Shown here one piece after another: positions 7,713 through 16,762 of a DNA stretch of 64,000 nt; the first letter of the stretch is position 1, and the number at the start of each line of letters is the position of its first letter. The notes below the pieces were generated by a model that made no database searches, had not been told where the DNA came from, and saw only the letters and a list, made by a program, of their open reading frames with translations. The DNA comes from Streptomyces sp. ISL-11 (lineage in GTDB: Bacteria; Actinomycetota; Actinomycetes; Streptomycetales; Streptomycetaceae). Both the position numbers and the translations under genes were made by a program. The stretch is taken from positions 36,837 to 100,836 of the forward strand of contig NZ_JAGGOL010000018.1 of NCBI RefSeq assembly GCF_018614525.1. Reading direction: 5' to 3'.

Positions 7713-10106
7713 TCAGGAGACCACCGCCGGGTCCACCGGTCGCGCCGCCGGTTCGGCGTTGCCGTCGTCGCCGTCGACGGCCACGCCGCGGCGCTTGGAG
7801 ACGTACACCGCGCCGACGATGACGGCGATGGCCAGCACCGCGACGCCGATCCGCAGGCCCCTGTTGGCGTCGTCGCCGTAGGAGAACTTCACCACCGCCG
7901 GGGCGATCAGCAGCGCCACCAGGTTCATCACCTTCAGCAGCGGGTTGATCGCCGGGCCGGCGGTGTCCTTGAACGGGTCGCCGACCGTGTCGCCGATGAC
8001 CGTCGCGGCGTGCGCCTCACTGCCCTTGCCGCCGTGGTGGCCGTCCTCGACCAGCTTCTTCGCGTTGTCCCAGGCACCACCGGAGTTGGCCAGGAAGACC
8101 GCCATCAGCGTGCCGGTGCCGATCGCGCCCGCGAGGTACGAGCCGAGCGCGCCGACGCCCAGCGAGAAGCCGACCGCGATCGGCGCCATGACGGCCAGCA
8201 GGCCGGGCGTGGCGAGTTCGCGCAGCGCGTCCTTGGTGCAGATGTCCACCACCCGCCCGTACTCCGGCTTTTCGGTGTAGTCCATGATCCCGGGGTGTTC
8301 GCGGAACTGCCGCCGCACCTCGTAGACCACCGCGCCCGCCGAGCGCGAGACGGCGTTGATGGCCAGCCCCGAGAAGAGGAAGACGACGGCGGCGCCCAGG
8401 ACCAGTCCGACGAGATTGTTGGGCTGGGAGATGTCCAGGCTCAGGCCCAGCTCGCCGGACTTGGCGTGCACGTCCTCGACGGCGGTGGCGATCGCGTCGC
8501 GGTACGAGCCGAACAGCGCCGACGCGGCCAGGACCGCCGTGGCGATCGCTATGCCCTTGGTGATCGCCTTGGTGGTGTTGCCCACGGCGTCGAGGTCGGT
8601 GAGGACCTGGGCGCCCGCGCCCTGGACGTCGCCGGACATCTCGGCGATGCCCTGCGCGTTGTCGGAGACCGGGCCGAAGGTGTCCATGGCGACGATGACG
8701 CCGACGGTGGTCAGCAGGCCCGTACCGGCGAGCGCGACGGCGAACAGCGCGAGCATGATGGACGTGCCGCCGAGCAGGAACGCGCCGTAGACGCCGAGGG
8801 CGATCAGGACGGCCGAGTAGACCGCCGACTCCAGGCCGATGGAGATGCCGGCCAGGACGACGGTCGCGGGGCCGGTCAGGGAGGTCTTGCCGATGTCGCG
8901 TACGGGCCGCCGGGTGGTCTCCGTGAAGTAGCCCGTGAGCTGCTGGATGAGCGCGGCGAGGACGATGCCGATGGCCACCGCGACGAGCGCGAGGACCCGC
9001 GGGTCGCCGCCGTGGCCGCGGATGGCCTCGTCGCCGATGCCCTTCAAGTCGGCGTACGAGGACGGCAGGTAGGCGAACACCGCGACGGCCACGAGGACCA
9101 GCGAGACGACGGCCGAGATGAAGAAGCCGCGGTTGATGGCGGTCATGCCGCTGCGGTCGCTGCGGCGCGGGGCCACCGCGAAGATGCCGATCATCGCGGT
9201 GAGCACGCCGATGGCGGGGACGAGCAGCGGGAAGGCCAGGCCGGCGTCACCGAAGGCGGCCTTGCCGAGGATCAGGGCGGCGACGAGGGTCACGGCGTAG
9301 GACTCGAAGAGGTCCGCGGCCATGCCCGCGCAGTCGCCGACGTTGTCGCCCACGTTGTCGGCGATGGTGGCGGCGTTGCGCGGGTCGTCCTCGGGGATGC
9401 CCTTTTCCACCTTGCCGACCAGGTCGGCGCCGACGTCGGCGGCCTTGGTGAAGATGCCGCCTCCGACACGCATGAACATCGCCAGGAGCGCCGCGCCGAA
9501 GCCGAAGCCCTCCAGGACCTTGGGCGCGTCGGCGGCGTAGACGAGCACCACGCAGGAGGCGCCCAGCAGGCCGAGCCCGACCGTGCACATCCCGACGACG
9601 CCACCGGTACGAAAAGCGATCTTCATGGCCATGTGGGAAACGGCCGTCAGATCCTTTTCCGGCTCGCCCTCGGCGGGGGTGGCCTCGCGCGCGGCCGCGG
9701 CGACCCGCACATTGCTGCGGACCGCGAGCCACATGCCGATATAGCCGGTGGCCGCGGAGAAGAGCGCGCCGATCAGAAAGAAGACCGAACGCCCGAAGCG
9801 TTGCGACCAGTTGTCCGCCGGCAACAGCATGAGCAGGAAGAACACTCCCACGGCGAATACACCGAGGGTGCGCAACTGCCGGGCGAGATAGGCGTTCGCG
9901 CCTTCCTGCACGGCCGCGGCGATCTCTCTCATGCGCTCGGTGCCCTCACCGGCGGCGAGGACCTGCCGTACGAGCACCACGGCGACCACGAGCGCCGCGA
10001 GTGCGACGGCCCCGATCACCATGACCAGCGTGCGATTGCCTTGTGTCAGCTCGGCTGCGAGATGCTGGGTGAAGTCCACCTGTCGAGGGGTAAGGGGCCC
10101 CGCCAT
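7713..10106 (-). CDS. hppA: Membrane-bound proton-pumping pyrophosphatase
   Basis: Couples hydrolysis of pyrophosphate to outward proton transport. The 797-aa protein has about 16-17 hydrophobic segments, the normal size for M-PPases. The PPi/Mg site is clear: DVGADLVGKVE followed by DNVGDNVGDCAGMAADLFE. The motif GNTTKAITKG carries Lys where potassium-dependent enzymes have Ala (GNTTAA), so this is the K+-independent, H+-pumping class, as known for S. coelicolor. Starts at ATG 10106; GGAGGAC lies just upstream. A single gene, with an unusual array of GATCG motifs in its 5' region (10266-10339). Confidence 0.97.
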   Translation of the reverse strand: MAGPLTPRQVDFTQHLAAELTQGNRTLVMVIGAVALAALVVAVVLVRQVLAAGEGTERMREIAAAVQEGANAYLARQLRTLGVFAVGVFFLLMLLPADNWSQRFGRSVFFLIGALFSAATGYIGMWLAVRSNVRVAAAAREATPAEGEPEKDLTAVSHMAMKIAFRTGGVVGMCTVGLGLLGASCVVLVYAADAPKVLEGFGFGAALLAMFMRVGGGIFTKAADVGADLVGKVEKGIPEDDPRNAATIADNVGDNVGDCAGMAADLFESYAVTLVAALILGKAAFGDAGLAFPLLVPAIGVLTAMIGIFAVAPRRSDRSGMTAINRGFFISAVVSLVLVAVAVFAYLPSSYADLKGIGDEAIRGHGGDPRVLALVAVAIGIVLAALIQQLTGYFTETTRRPVRDIGKTSLTGPATVVLAGISIGLESAVYSAVLIALGVYGAFLLGGTSIMLALFAVALAGTGLLTTVGVIVAMDTFGPVSDNAQGIAEMSGDVQGAGAQVLTDLDAVGNTTKAITKGIAIATAVLAASALFGSYRDAIATAVEDVHAKSGELGLSLDISQPNNLVGLVLGAAVVFLFSGLAINAVSRSAGAVVYEVRRQFREHPGIMDYTEKPEYGRVVDICTKDALRELATPGLLAVMAPIAVGFSLGVGALGSYLAGAIGTGTLMAVFLANSGGAWDNAKKLVEDGHHGGKGSEAHAATVIGDTVGDPFKDTAGPAINPLLKVMNLVALLIAPAVVKFSYGDDANRGLRIGVAVLAIAVIVGAVYVSKRRGVAVDGDDGNAEPAARPVDPAVVS

Positions 10107-10470
10107 TCGTCCTCCTTGACGTTTGGCACATGGGCGCGCGACAGCTCCGCGAGCGCGGAACAGTCGCCACGCTCAGGCGACCTGAGCTCAAGATGGACGG
10201 ATTGTAGGGAGCATGCCGAGATCAAAACAGAGCGCCGCACAGCGAAGGAGCCCGGGGCCGGTGAAGATCGAGTGAATGATCGGCCGGATAAACGATCGCG
10301 GGAGAAGATCGGAAAGCGGAGATCGCCGGTTGGAGATCGGAATGACCGCCCGTACCCATGACGCACCGATGAATTAGGCCAAACGAGTGGCGACGGCGGA
10401 GCCGGCCCCGGGCGCAGAACAGTTACGACCACCAGGGGACGGCCGACTACGCCGATGGGGGGACGCGGAG
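10107..10470. promoter_or_regulatory. hppA upstream region with six GATCG motifs
   Basis: This 364-bp gap has no convincing gene. GATCG occurs at 10266, 10278, 10294, 10307, 10321 and 10335, intervals of 12 to 16 bp, mostly as AGATCGG or similar. The stretch is less GC-rich than its surroundings. It lies 160-230 bp before the hppA start and downstream of the anti-sigma gene. Regulatory role is inferred only from the regular spacing. Confidence 0.45.
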
Positions 10471-10923
10471 CTACGGAAGCACGGCCGCCGACGTCGTCGG
10501 CCAGCTCATCCGGATGAGGCCACCGGTCTCGTCAGCGGTCACCTCGACGTCGTCGACCAGGCCACTGATGACGGCGAGGCCCATGTCGTCCTCGGCGTCG
10601 GCGCCGCCTTCGTCCTGGGCGGGAATCGGCCGTTCCCGGCCGAGCGCGGCGGTGATCTCGGCGGGCATGGCGTGGGGCGCGTCGTCGCCCACCTCGATGG
10701 AGAACTTCTTCTCGTCCTCGGTCAGCACGACCCGCACGGGGGTGGTCACGCCATGGCTGATGTGCAGCCCGACCGCGCGCGAGCACGCCTCACCCACGGC
10801 GAGGCGCAGCTCGTCCAGGACGGCCTCGTCGACACCGGCCCGGCGCGCCACCGCGGCCGCCACCAGACGGGCGGTGCGGACGTGCTCGGGAAGGGCGCTG
10901 AAGAGCAGTTCGACGGTGGCCAT
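10471..10923 (-). CDS. Anti-sigma factor of the RsbW/SpoIIAB type, partner of BldG
   Basis: HATPase-fold serine kinase-like protein of ~150 aa, encoded directly downstream of bldG. In S. coelicolor the equivalent protein (SCO3548) binds BldG. The GHKL fold is recognisable: LDELRLAVGEACSRAV (N box) and DDMGLAVISGLVDDV (G box). The N-box Asn that coordinates Mg-ATP in SpoIIAB (normally EAxxNA) is Arg here, so kinase activity is doubtful. ATG 10923 (MATVELLFSAL) is preferred; the frame also allows 10950. Lies 91 bp after bldG and is probably co-transcribed with it. Confidence 0.88.
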   Translation of the reverse strand: MATVELLFSALPEHVRTARLVAAAVARRAGVDEAVLDELRLAVGEACSRAVGLHISHGVTTPVRVVLTEDEKKFSIEVGDDAPHAMPAEITAALGRERPIPAQDEGGADAEDDMGLAVISGLVDDVEVTADETGGLIRMSWPTTSAAVLP

Positions 10924-11041
10924 GCCATCCCCCTCGGTCGCACGTGCCACCCTTCCCCTGTTCCGGAAAAGGGCGGACTCGCGAGAGGGCCGGGCCCTCG
11001 GGCCCGATACCCCCCGCGTGACAGTCTTCCGGCGGCGACCG

Positions 11042-11383
11042 TCAGTCGGTCGCCTGCACCGCGTCCTCGACCGAGGTGTGGATCGGGAACACCTTGGTCA
11101 GGCCGGTGATACGGAAAATCTTCAGAATGCGCTCCTGGTTGCAGACCAGGCGCAGCGAGCCCTCGTGGGCTCGCACCCGCTTGAGGCCGCCGACCAGCAC
11201 GCCGAGCCCGGTGGAGTCGAGGAAGTCGACGCCCTCCATGTCCACGACGAGGTGGTAGTTGCCGTCGTTGACAAGCTCGACCAACTGCTCACGCAGCTTG
11301 GGCGCGGTGTACACATCAATCTCGCCACCGACCCGGACAACCGTACGGTCGCCTACGGTCTCGGTCGACAGGGACAGGTCCAC
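11042..11383 (-). CDS. bldG: Anti-anti-sigma factor BldG
   Basis: STAS-domain regulator needed for aerial growth and antibiotic production in Streptomyces; it releases sigma factors by binding anti-sigma factors and is controlled by phosphorylation. The start is GTG 11383, preceded by GGAGG 4 nt away, giving 113 aa, the known BldG length. The phosphorylatable serine lies in [16 protein letters not shown]. Near-identity to S. coelicolor BldG is recalled from memory. Divergent from the helicase gene with only 54 bp between start codons, so bldG promoters probably lie within the helicase coding region. Confidence 0.97.
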   Translation of the reverse strand: MDLSLSTETVGDRTVVRVGGEIDVYTAPKLREQLVELVNDGNYHLVVDMEGVDFLDSTGLGVLVGGLKRVRAHEGSLRLVCNQERILKIFRITGLTKVFPIHTSVEDAVQATD

Positions 11384-11437
11384 GGATCCTCCAGCACCTT
11401 GCATCGAGCGGTCGCCCCCCATGGATCGGCAGCCGCG

Positions 11438-13933
11438 ATGGCATTCAATCACTTACCGGCAGGCGTGCACGACGCCTTGACGCCATTGTCCGTCACGCCA
11501 GTGACACACTCGGTGTCGATGGCCAACGATCAACTCCCGCCGGACGCGGGCGTACATCCCACTCCCCGGACAGTCCTCGACCGACTGACCGCCGGGACAG
11601 ACCGGGCTGCGCGCATCACTCATACGGAGCACTTGCCCCCGCGTCCGGGACGTCATGCCCCCTGGCCTGAGAAGATCCGGCCGGAAGTGGTCGACGCCAT
11701 CCGGACGGCCGGCATCGAGCGCCCGTGGGCCCACCAGGCGCTCACGGCCGAGCACGCGCTGCGCGGCGAATCGGTGGTCGTGGCCACCGGCACCGCCTCC
11801 GGCAAGTCCCTCGCCTACCTCGCCCCGGTCCTCAGCGCCCTCCTGGACGGCTCCGAGGCCCCCAACGGACGCGGCACGACGGCCCTGTACCTGGCCCCCA
11901 CCAAGGCCCTGGCAGCCGATCAGCGGCGTGCCGTACGCGCCCTGGCCGGCCCCCTGGGCAAGGGCATCCGGCCCGCCGTCTACGACGGCGACACACCCGT
12001 GGAGGAGCGGGAGTGGGTGCGTCAGTACGCCAATTACGCGCTCACCAACCCCGACATGCTCCACCGCTCGATCCTGCCCGCCCACCCCAAGTGGTCCTCC
12101 TTCCTGCGCGCCCTGCGCTATGTCGTCATCGACGAGTGCCACACCTACCGCGGCGTCTTCGGCTCACATGTCGCCCAGGTGCTGCGCCGCCTCCGGCGTG
12201 TCTGCGCCCGCTACGGCTCCGAACCCGTCTTCCTGCTCGCCTCCGCGACCGTCTCCGACCCGGCCACCGCCGCCACCCGGCTGACGGGCCTGCCGGTGGC
12301 CGAGATCACCGAGGACGCCTCCCCGCGCGGCGAACTGGTCTTCGCGCTCTGGGAGCCGCCGCTCACCGAGCTCCACGGCGAGAAGGGCGCCCCCGTCCGC
12401 CGTACCGCCACCGCCGAGACCGCCGACCTCCTCACCGACCTGGCCGTCCAGGGCGTACGCACCGTCGCCTTCGTCCGCTCCCGGCGCGGCGCGGAACTCG
12501 TCGCCCTGATCGCCCAGGAACGCCTCGCCGCCGTCGACCGCTCCCTCCCCTCCCGCGTGGCCGCCTACCGGGGCGGCTACCTCCCCGAGGAACGCCGCGC
12601 CATCGAGCGCGCCCTGCACTCCGGTGAGCTGCTGGGCCTCTCCGCCACCAGCGCCCTGGAACTCGGCGTCGACGTCGCCGGCCTCGACGCCGTCCTCCTC
12701 TCCGGCTACCCCGGTACGCGGGCCTCCCTGTGGCAGCAGGCCGGCCGCGCGGGCCGTACGGGCCGAGGCGCCCTCGCCGTCCTCATCGCCCGGGACGACC
12801 CGCTGGACACCTACCTCGTCCACCACCCCGAAGCGCTCTTCCGCCGACCGGTGGAGTCCACCGTCCTCGACCCGGACAACCCCTACGTCCTCGCTCCCCA
12901 TCTGTGCGCCGCCGCCGCCGAGCTTCCGCTCACCGAGTCCGACCTGTCACTGTTCGGCCCCGAGACACCCGGCCTCCTCTCCCAGCTGGAGGGCCGCAAG
13001 CTGCTCCGCCGCCGGGCCGCGGCCTGGCACTGGACCCGCCGGGAGCGCGCCGTCGACCTCACCGACATCCGCGGCGGGGGCGGCCGGCCCGTCCAGGTCG
13101 TCGAGGAGGGCACCGGGCGGCTGCTGGGCACCGTGGACGCGGCCGCCGCCCACACCACCGTCCACGAGGGCGCCGTCCACCTCCACCAGGGGCGGACCTA
13201 CCTCGTCCGCCACCTCGACCTGGAGGGATCGGTCGCCCTCGTCGAGCAGGCCGACCCGCCCTATTCGACGACCGCCCGCGACACCACGGCCGTCTCCATC
13301 CTGGAGACCGGTGCCGAGGTCCCCTGGGGCGACGCACGGCTGTGCTTCGGCTCCGTCGAGGTCACCAATCAGGTCGTCTCCTTCCTCCGCCGCCGGCTCA
13401 TCACCGGCGAGGTCCTCGGCGAGTCCAAGCTGGATCTGCCGCCCCGTACGCTGCGCACCCGCGCCGTGTGGTGGACCGTCACCGAGGACCAGCTCGACGA
13501 CGCCCGCATCGACCCCGAGGCCCTCGGCGGGGCCCTGCACGCCGCGGAACACGCCTCCATCGGCATGCTGCCGCTCTTCGCCACCTGCGACCGCTGGGAC
13601 ATCGGCGGCGTCTCCATCCCCCTCCATCCGGACACCCTCCTGCCGACCGTCTTCGTCTACGACGGCCACTCCGGCGGCGCCGGCTTCGCCGAACGCGCCT
13701 TCCACACCGCCGCCCGCTGGCTCACCGCCACCCGTGAGGCGATCGCCTCCTGCGAGTGCGAGTCCGGCTGCCCCTCCTGCGTCCAGTCCCCCAAGTGCGG
13801 CAACGGCAACGACCCCCTCGACAAGAAGGCCGCCATCCGCCTCCTCACCCGCCTCTTGGCAGGAGCCCCACGTGAGCCCGTCGAGGGGGGCCCTGAGGGC
13901 TACGGGGGCTCTCAGGGACCTGAGGGCTCTTAG
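11438..13933 (+). CDS. DEAD/DEAH-box helicase with DUF1998 domain (MrfA/YprA-like), TTA codon 6
   Basis: Superfamily 2 DNA helicase of 831 aa, like B. subtilis MrfA (YprA), which acts in mitomycin-lesion repair. Walker A is ATGTASGKS (about residue 120), motif II is IDECHTYRG (DECH, about 231) and motif VI is [12 protein letters not shown]. The C-terminal DUF1998 part ends with the zinc-binding cysteines [16 protein letters not shown]. The start ATG 11438 (MAFNHLPAG) matches my memory of SCO3550; codon 6 is TTA (11453-11455), so translation should depend on the bldA tRNA. Antisense frames of the same length are composition artefacts. Followed by the convergent tad cluster. Confidence 0.93.
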   Translation: MAFNHLPAGVHDALTPLSVTPVTHSVSMANDQLPPDAGVHPTPRTVLDRLTAGTDRAARITHTEHLPPRPGRHAPWPEKIRPEVVDAIRTAGIERPWAHQALTAEHALRGESVVVATGTASGKSLAYLAPVLSALLDGSEAPNGRGTTALYLAPTKALAADQRRAVRALAGPLGKGIRPAVYDGDTPVEEREWVRQYANYALTNPDMLHRSILPAHPKWSSFLRALRYVVIDECHTYRGVFGSHVAQVLRRLRRVCARYGSEPVFLLASATVSDPATAATRLTGLPVAEITEDASPRGELVFALWEPPLTELHGEKGAPVRRTATAETADLLTDLAVQGVRTVAFVRSRRGAELVALIAQERLAAVDRSLPSRVAAYRGGYLPEERRAIERALHSGELLGLSATSALELGVDVAGLDAVLLSGYPGTRASLWQQAGRAGRTGRGALAVLIARDDPLDTYLVHHPEALFRRPVESTVLDPDNPYVLAPHLCAAAAELPLTESDLSLFGPETPGLLSQLEGRKLLRRRAAAWHWTRRERAVDLTDIRGGGGRPVQVVEEGTGRLLGTVDAAAAHTTVHEGAVHLHQGRTYLVRHLDLEGSVALVEQADPPYSTTARDTTAVSILETGAEVPWGDARLCFGSVEVTNQVVSFLRRRLITGEVLGESKLDLPPRTLRTRAVWWTVTEDQLDDARIDPEALGGALHAAEHASIGMLPLFATCDRWDIGGVSIPLHPDTLLPTVFVYDGHSGGAGFAERAFHTAARWLTATREAIASCECESGCPSCVQSPKCGNGNDPLDKKAAIRLLTRLLAGAPREPVEGGPEGYGGSQGPEGS

Positions 13934-14074
13934 CGGCCCAGAGGCGGTCAGAGAGCCCGGGGAGGCCCTGTGGGGACGGAGGTTGCCAACCCTCCCGGCC
14001 CGAGGTCACCGTCCAGCCGGGCGCCCGGCCGGACGGCGGGCAGGGCCCCCGCCCGCCGCGCGCGTCCCCGACCG

Positions 14075-14473
14075 TCACGGCCAGGGCCCCGGCACCGCGG
14101 CCGCGGGTCCCGCCCGCGAGCGGGCACGGGCGGTGTACGGGCCTTCCCGCGCCTCCGCCGACACCTCGGCGAACTCGCCGCTCACGGCGCAGCGCACCAC
14201 CCGTACGCCTTGGGCGCCGGCCACCTTCCCGGCCAGTCCGCAGGCCGTCTCCTGGCCCCGTAGGGCGTGGTCCGCGGCCGCCAGCGCCGCCAGGTCCGCG
14301 GCTCCTCCGGCTCGATGCCGGGCCACCATCGCCTGCCCCATGGCCAGCACCACGGCGAACACCGCGCAGATCGCCGTCGCGGCCACCGCGACCCACACCG
14401 ACGCCATGCCCCGGTCATGCCCGCGATGTCTCTCCCGGTCACTGCCCCTGTCATTCCACGGTCTCTTCCGCAA
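14075..14473 (-). CDS. TadE-like pseudopilin, helicase/secretion-neighbourhood type
   Basis: A 132-aa protein with one N-terminal membrane segment (GMASVWVAVAATAICAVF...) followed by a short extracellular domain with two Cys. It resembles the Rv3654c-type TadE-like proteins found beside tad genes and a helicase. The expected pseudopilin Glu five residues after the cleavage Gly is replaced by Trp (G|MASVW), so normal processing or assembly is uncertain. The last gene of the tad operon; its first 23 bp overlap the preceding tadE-like gene. Confidence 0.75.
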   Translation of the reverse strand: MRKRPWNDRGSDRERHRGHDRGMASVWVAVAATAICAVFAVVLAMGQAMVARHRAGGAADLAALAAADHALRGQETACGLAGKVAGAQGVRVVRCAVSGEFAEVSAEAREGPYTARARSRAGPAAAVPGPWP

Positions 14474-14831
14474 GGGCCACCGCCTCTCCCTTCAGCCGGA
14501 CCGTCAGCGGCCCGGGTCCCGCCGTACGCGCCTCGACCCGCACGCGCACCATGTCTCCCTCTCGGGCCAGTGCGATGTGGGCCCCTTCCGGCGCGGCCGC
14601 TCCGGCCGCGGCCAGAGCGGCCGGCGCGGACTCCGACCGGGCCGCCGCCCGAGCGCCGGCCCGGGCCGCGTCCACGCACTGGATCTGCCCGCACACGGCC
14701 ATCAGCCCCCAGATCAGTGCCACGCCGAACAACGTCAGCGTGGGCAGCACCAGCGCGGCCTCCGCCGTCACGTAACCGCGGTCGGGCACGTAGCCGCGGC
14801 CGGGCACGCACCTGTGGTCAGAACGGCGCAT
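14451..14831 (-). CDS. TadE-like pseudopilin
   Basis: A 126-aa pseudopilin. The processing motif G|YVTAEAALVLP has Glu at +5, followed by a hydrophobic helix (LPTLTLFGVALIWGLM). The remaining ~85 residues would lie outside the membrane. The start at 14831 overlaps the end of the flp-like gene by 14 bp; a GTG a few codons on is possible. The N-terminus contains a short duplicated GRGYVPDRGYV stretch. Confidence 0.8.
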   Translation of the reverse strand: MRRSDHRCVPGRGYVPDRGYVTAEAALVLPTLTLFGVALIWGLMAVCGQIQCVDAARAGARAAARSESAPAALAAAGAAAPEGAHIALAREGDMVRVRVEARTAGPGPLTVRLKGEAVALAEETVE

Positions 14832-15057
14832 GGAGCGCCCTCGTGATCAGCGACTGCATCGCCGCGTTGACCGGGCCGCTCGTGACCACCTTGTAGAGGA
14901 CCGCGGCCAGAGCGCACGCCGCCAGCGTCCCGACGGCGTACTCGGCCGTCGACATCCCGGCGTCGCCGCCCGCCCTCAGCCGCGTCCAGCGCCGTCCCCG
15001 GCCCCATGACCACCACCGCATCGCCATCACTGATTCCCCCGTCCTCGCTTCACGCAT
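14818..15057 (-). CDS. Flp-like pilin, DUF4244 family
   Basis: A 79-aa small pilin. The Flp-type cleavage motif is plain: GGDAG|MSTAEYAVGTLA, with Glu +5 and Tyr +6 after the cleaved Gly, then a hydrophobic helix (LAACALAAVLYKVV). The leader is long and basic (RWWSWGRGRRWTRL). This would be the main subunit of the Tad structure. ATG 15057 is 2 bp after the tadC stop; a second ATG (MAMRWW) is an alternative. No prepilin peptidase gene lies in the window. Confidence 0.85.
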   Translation of the reverse strand: MREARTGESVMAMRWWSWGRGRRWTRLRAGGDAGMSTAEYAVGTLAACALAAVLYKVVTSGPVNAAMQSLITRALHAPF

Positions 15058-15059
15058 CG

Positions 15060-15875
15060 TCAATCCCCCTTCATCAGCCCGCTGGCCAGTCCGACCACCA
15101 CGGGAACCACACCGACCGTCAGGAACGCGGGCAGGAAGCACAGCCCCAGCGGTGCTGTCGCCAGGACGCCCGCGCGCCGGGCTCGTATGCCCGCCGCCCT
15201 GCCGCGCTCGGCCCGCAATCGACCCGCGAGCCGGGACATGGGCTCCACGGCCGGCACACCCGTCGCCTGGGCCCGCTCCAGGCAGCGCGCCAGCCCCCGG
15301 GCGCCCGGCAGTTCGCCCACCCGGCTCCAGGCGGTGACCGGATCGCCGCCGAGCCGCACCTCCGCGGCAGCCTGGGCCAGCCGCTCCCCCACGGGGCCGC
15401 CCAGCGAGCCGCCCACCGCTTCGGCCGCCTGTATCGGCCCGGCTCCGGCGGCGAGACAGGCCGCCATGAGGTCCGCAGCGACCGGAAGTTGTCGCTCCAC
15501 CGCATGCGCAGGCACGCCTTCCGACGCACCGCCCGTACCGCTCCCGGCGCATTTCGAGCGACGTCGCCACCGCCACATGCCGTACGCGGCGGCGAGTCCC
15601 GCTCCCCACCCGGCGATCCCTCCGACGAGGATGGGTCCAGCGGCACCCGCTCCGGCCACGGGCAGCCAGTCCCGGACCACCGTCATCCGCCCCGCCCACG
15701 CTCGCGACAGACCTTCCACGGCCGACGGCCGCGCCGACTCGCCCGCCACGAACAGCGAGGTGACTCGCCGGCGAGCCGCACGCCTGCCCCGGGCCCTGCC
15801 CATCATCGACACCATCGCGGAGGCGACTCCGAGAAGAATCACTGTCCACAGGCTGTGGATAACATTCGCGTTCAC
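15060..15875 (-). CDS. tadC: Tad inner-membrane platform protein TadC
   Basis: Type II secretion F-domain protein of 271 aa, expected to form the membrane platform of the Tad system with TadB. Hydrophobic segments occur near the N-terminus, around residues 70-90 and at the C-terminus (LGLCFLPAFLTVGVVPVVVGLASG); the central T2SSF segment contains LPVAADLMAACLAAG. The start GTG 15875 has GGAGG 4 nt upstream and overlaps the tadB stop by 4 bp (GTGA), which argues against the longer frame to 15917. Confidence 0.87.
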   Translation of the reverse strand: MNANVIHSLWTVILLGVASAMVSMMGRARGRRAARRRVTSLFVAGESARPSAVEGLSRAWAGRMTVVRDWLPVAGAGAAGPILVGGIAGWGAGLAAAYGMWRWRRRSKCAGSGTGGASEGVPAHAVERQLPVAADLMAACLAAGAGPIQAAEAVGGSLGGPVGERLAQAAAEVRLGGDPVTAWSRVGELPGARGLARCLERAQATGVPAVEPMSRLAGRLRAERGRAAGIRARRAGVLATAPLGLCFLPAFLTVGVVPVVVGLASGLMKGD

Positions 15876-16762
15876 GAGCCTCCTCCCGATGCCGTCCGTA
15901 CGATCCGCCGGGTCCATACGAGCCCGGCGCCCTCCAACAGACCGCCGACGACCAGGCAGCCCAGTCCCGCCGTCGTATGCAGCAGCACCCGCAGCGGCGC
16001 GGCACCGAGCGCACTGCCCAGCAAGAGGGCCAGAACGGGCAGGAGGGCCAGCATCACGGCGGTCGATCGCGTACCGGCCAACTGGGCGTGGAGCTCCTCC
16101 CGTTGATCCCGCTCGGCACTGAGGGAAGCTGCCACCCTTTCGAGCCCGGCCGCGAGGCCTGCTCCGCCGTCGACCGCGACCTGCCAGCAGGCGGCCACAC
16201 CGTGCAGCCCCTCCGCCCCCGGTCGTCGGCCCACCGTCCGCAGCGCTTCCGGGACGTCACCACCGAATCGCGCCGCCGCCGGCACCACGGCCCATCCCGC
16301 TCCGAGGTCCGTCGCCGGTACGCCCACCAAGGCCTCATGGGGCTGTCTGCCGGCCCGTAGATCACCCGCCACGGCCCCGCACAGCTCGATCACCGCCGCC
16401 TCGCACCGCTCCCGCTCCCGCTCCGCGCAGTGGGCTGCGAGCCACCGCCGTACGAGTGGCACGGCCGCCACGGCGACGAGCAGCGGCAGCACGGAATCCC
16501 CCAACAGGGCGACAGCGCAACCCATTGGAATGCACATCAGCTCGCGCCGCTCCCGCGCCCAGCGCCGCATCCGGGCGACCCCGTCGACGACCCGGTCGGG
16601 CGGCCACGGTCGTACCGGATCTACGGCGCCCCCACCCGCGAACAGCAGCCGGGCCCTCCGCAGCTCCCGGTCGTGCCGCGTGAGCGACCAGATCACGGCC
16701 ATCGCACCCAGCGCCGCCGCGCACACCAGCGTGGCCTGCGGTACCGCCCCGGCGGCCGTCAC
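15872..16762 (-). CDS. tadB: Tad inner-membrane platform protein TadB
   Basis: T2SSF-type protein of 296 aa. N-terminal hydrophobic segment (TLVCAAALGAMAVIWSL), a further pair near residues 80-110 and a C-terminal pair. The cytoplasmic T2SSF part contains LCGAVAGDLRAGRQPHEAL. GTG 16762 overlaps the tadA stop by 4 bp (GTGA), so tadA and tadB are translationally coupled. A much longer open frame upstream is only a shadow of tadA and tadZ. Confidence 0.87.
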   Translation of the reverse strand: MTAAGAVPQATLVCAAALGAMAVIWSLTRHDRELRRARLLFAGGGAVDPVRPWPPDRVVDGVARMRRWARERRELMCIPMGCAVALLGDSVLPLLVAVAAVPLVRRWLAAHCAERERERCEAAVIELCGAVAGDLRAGRQPHEALVGVPATDLGAGWAVVPAAARFGGDVPEALRTVGRRPGAEGLHGVAACWQVAVDGGAGLAAGLERVAASLSAERDQREELHAQLAGTRSTAVMLALLPVLALLLGSALGAAPLRVLLHTTAGLGCLVVGGLLEGAGLVWTRRIVRTASGGGS

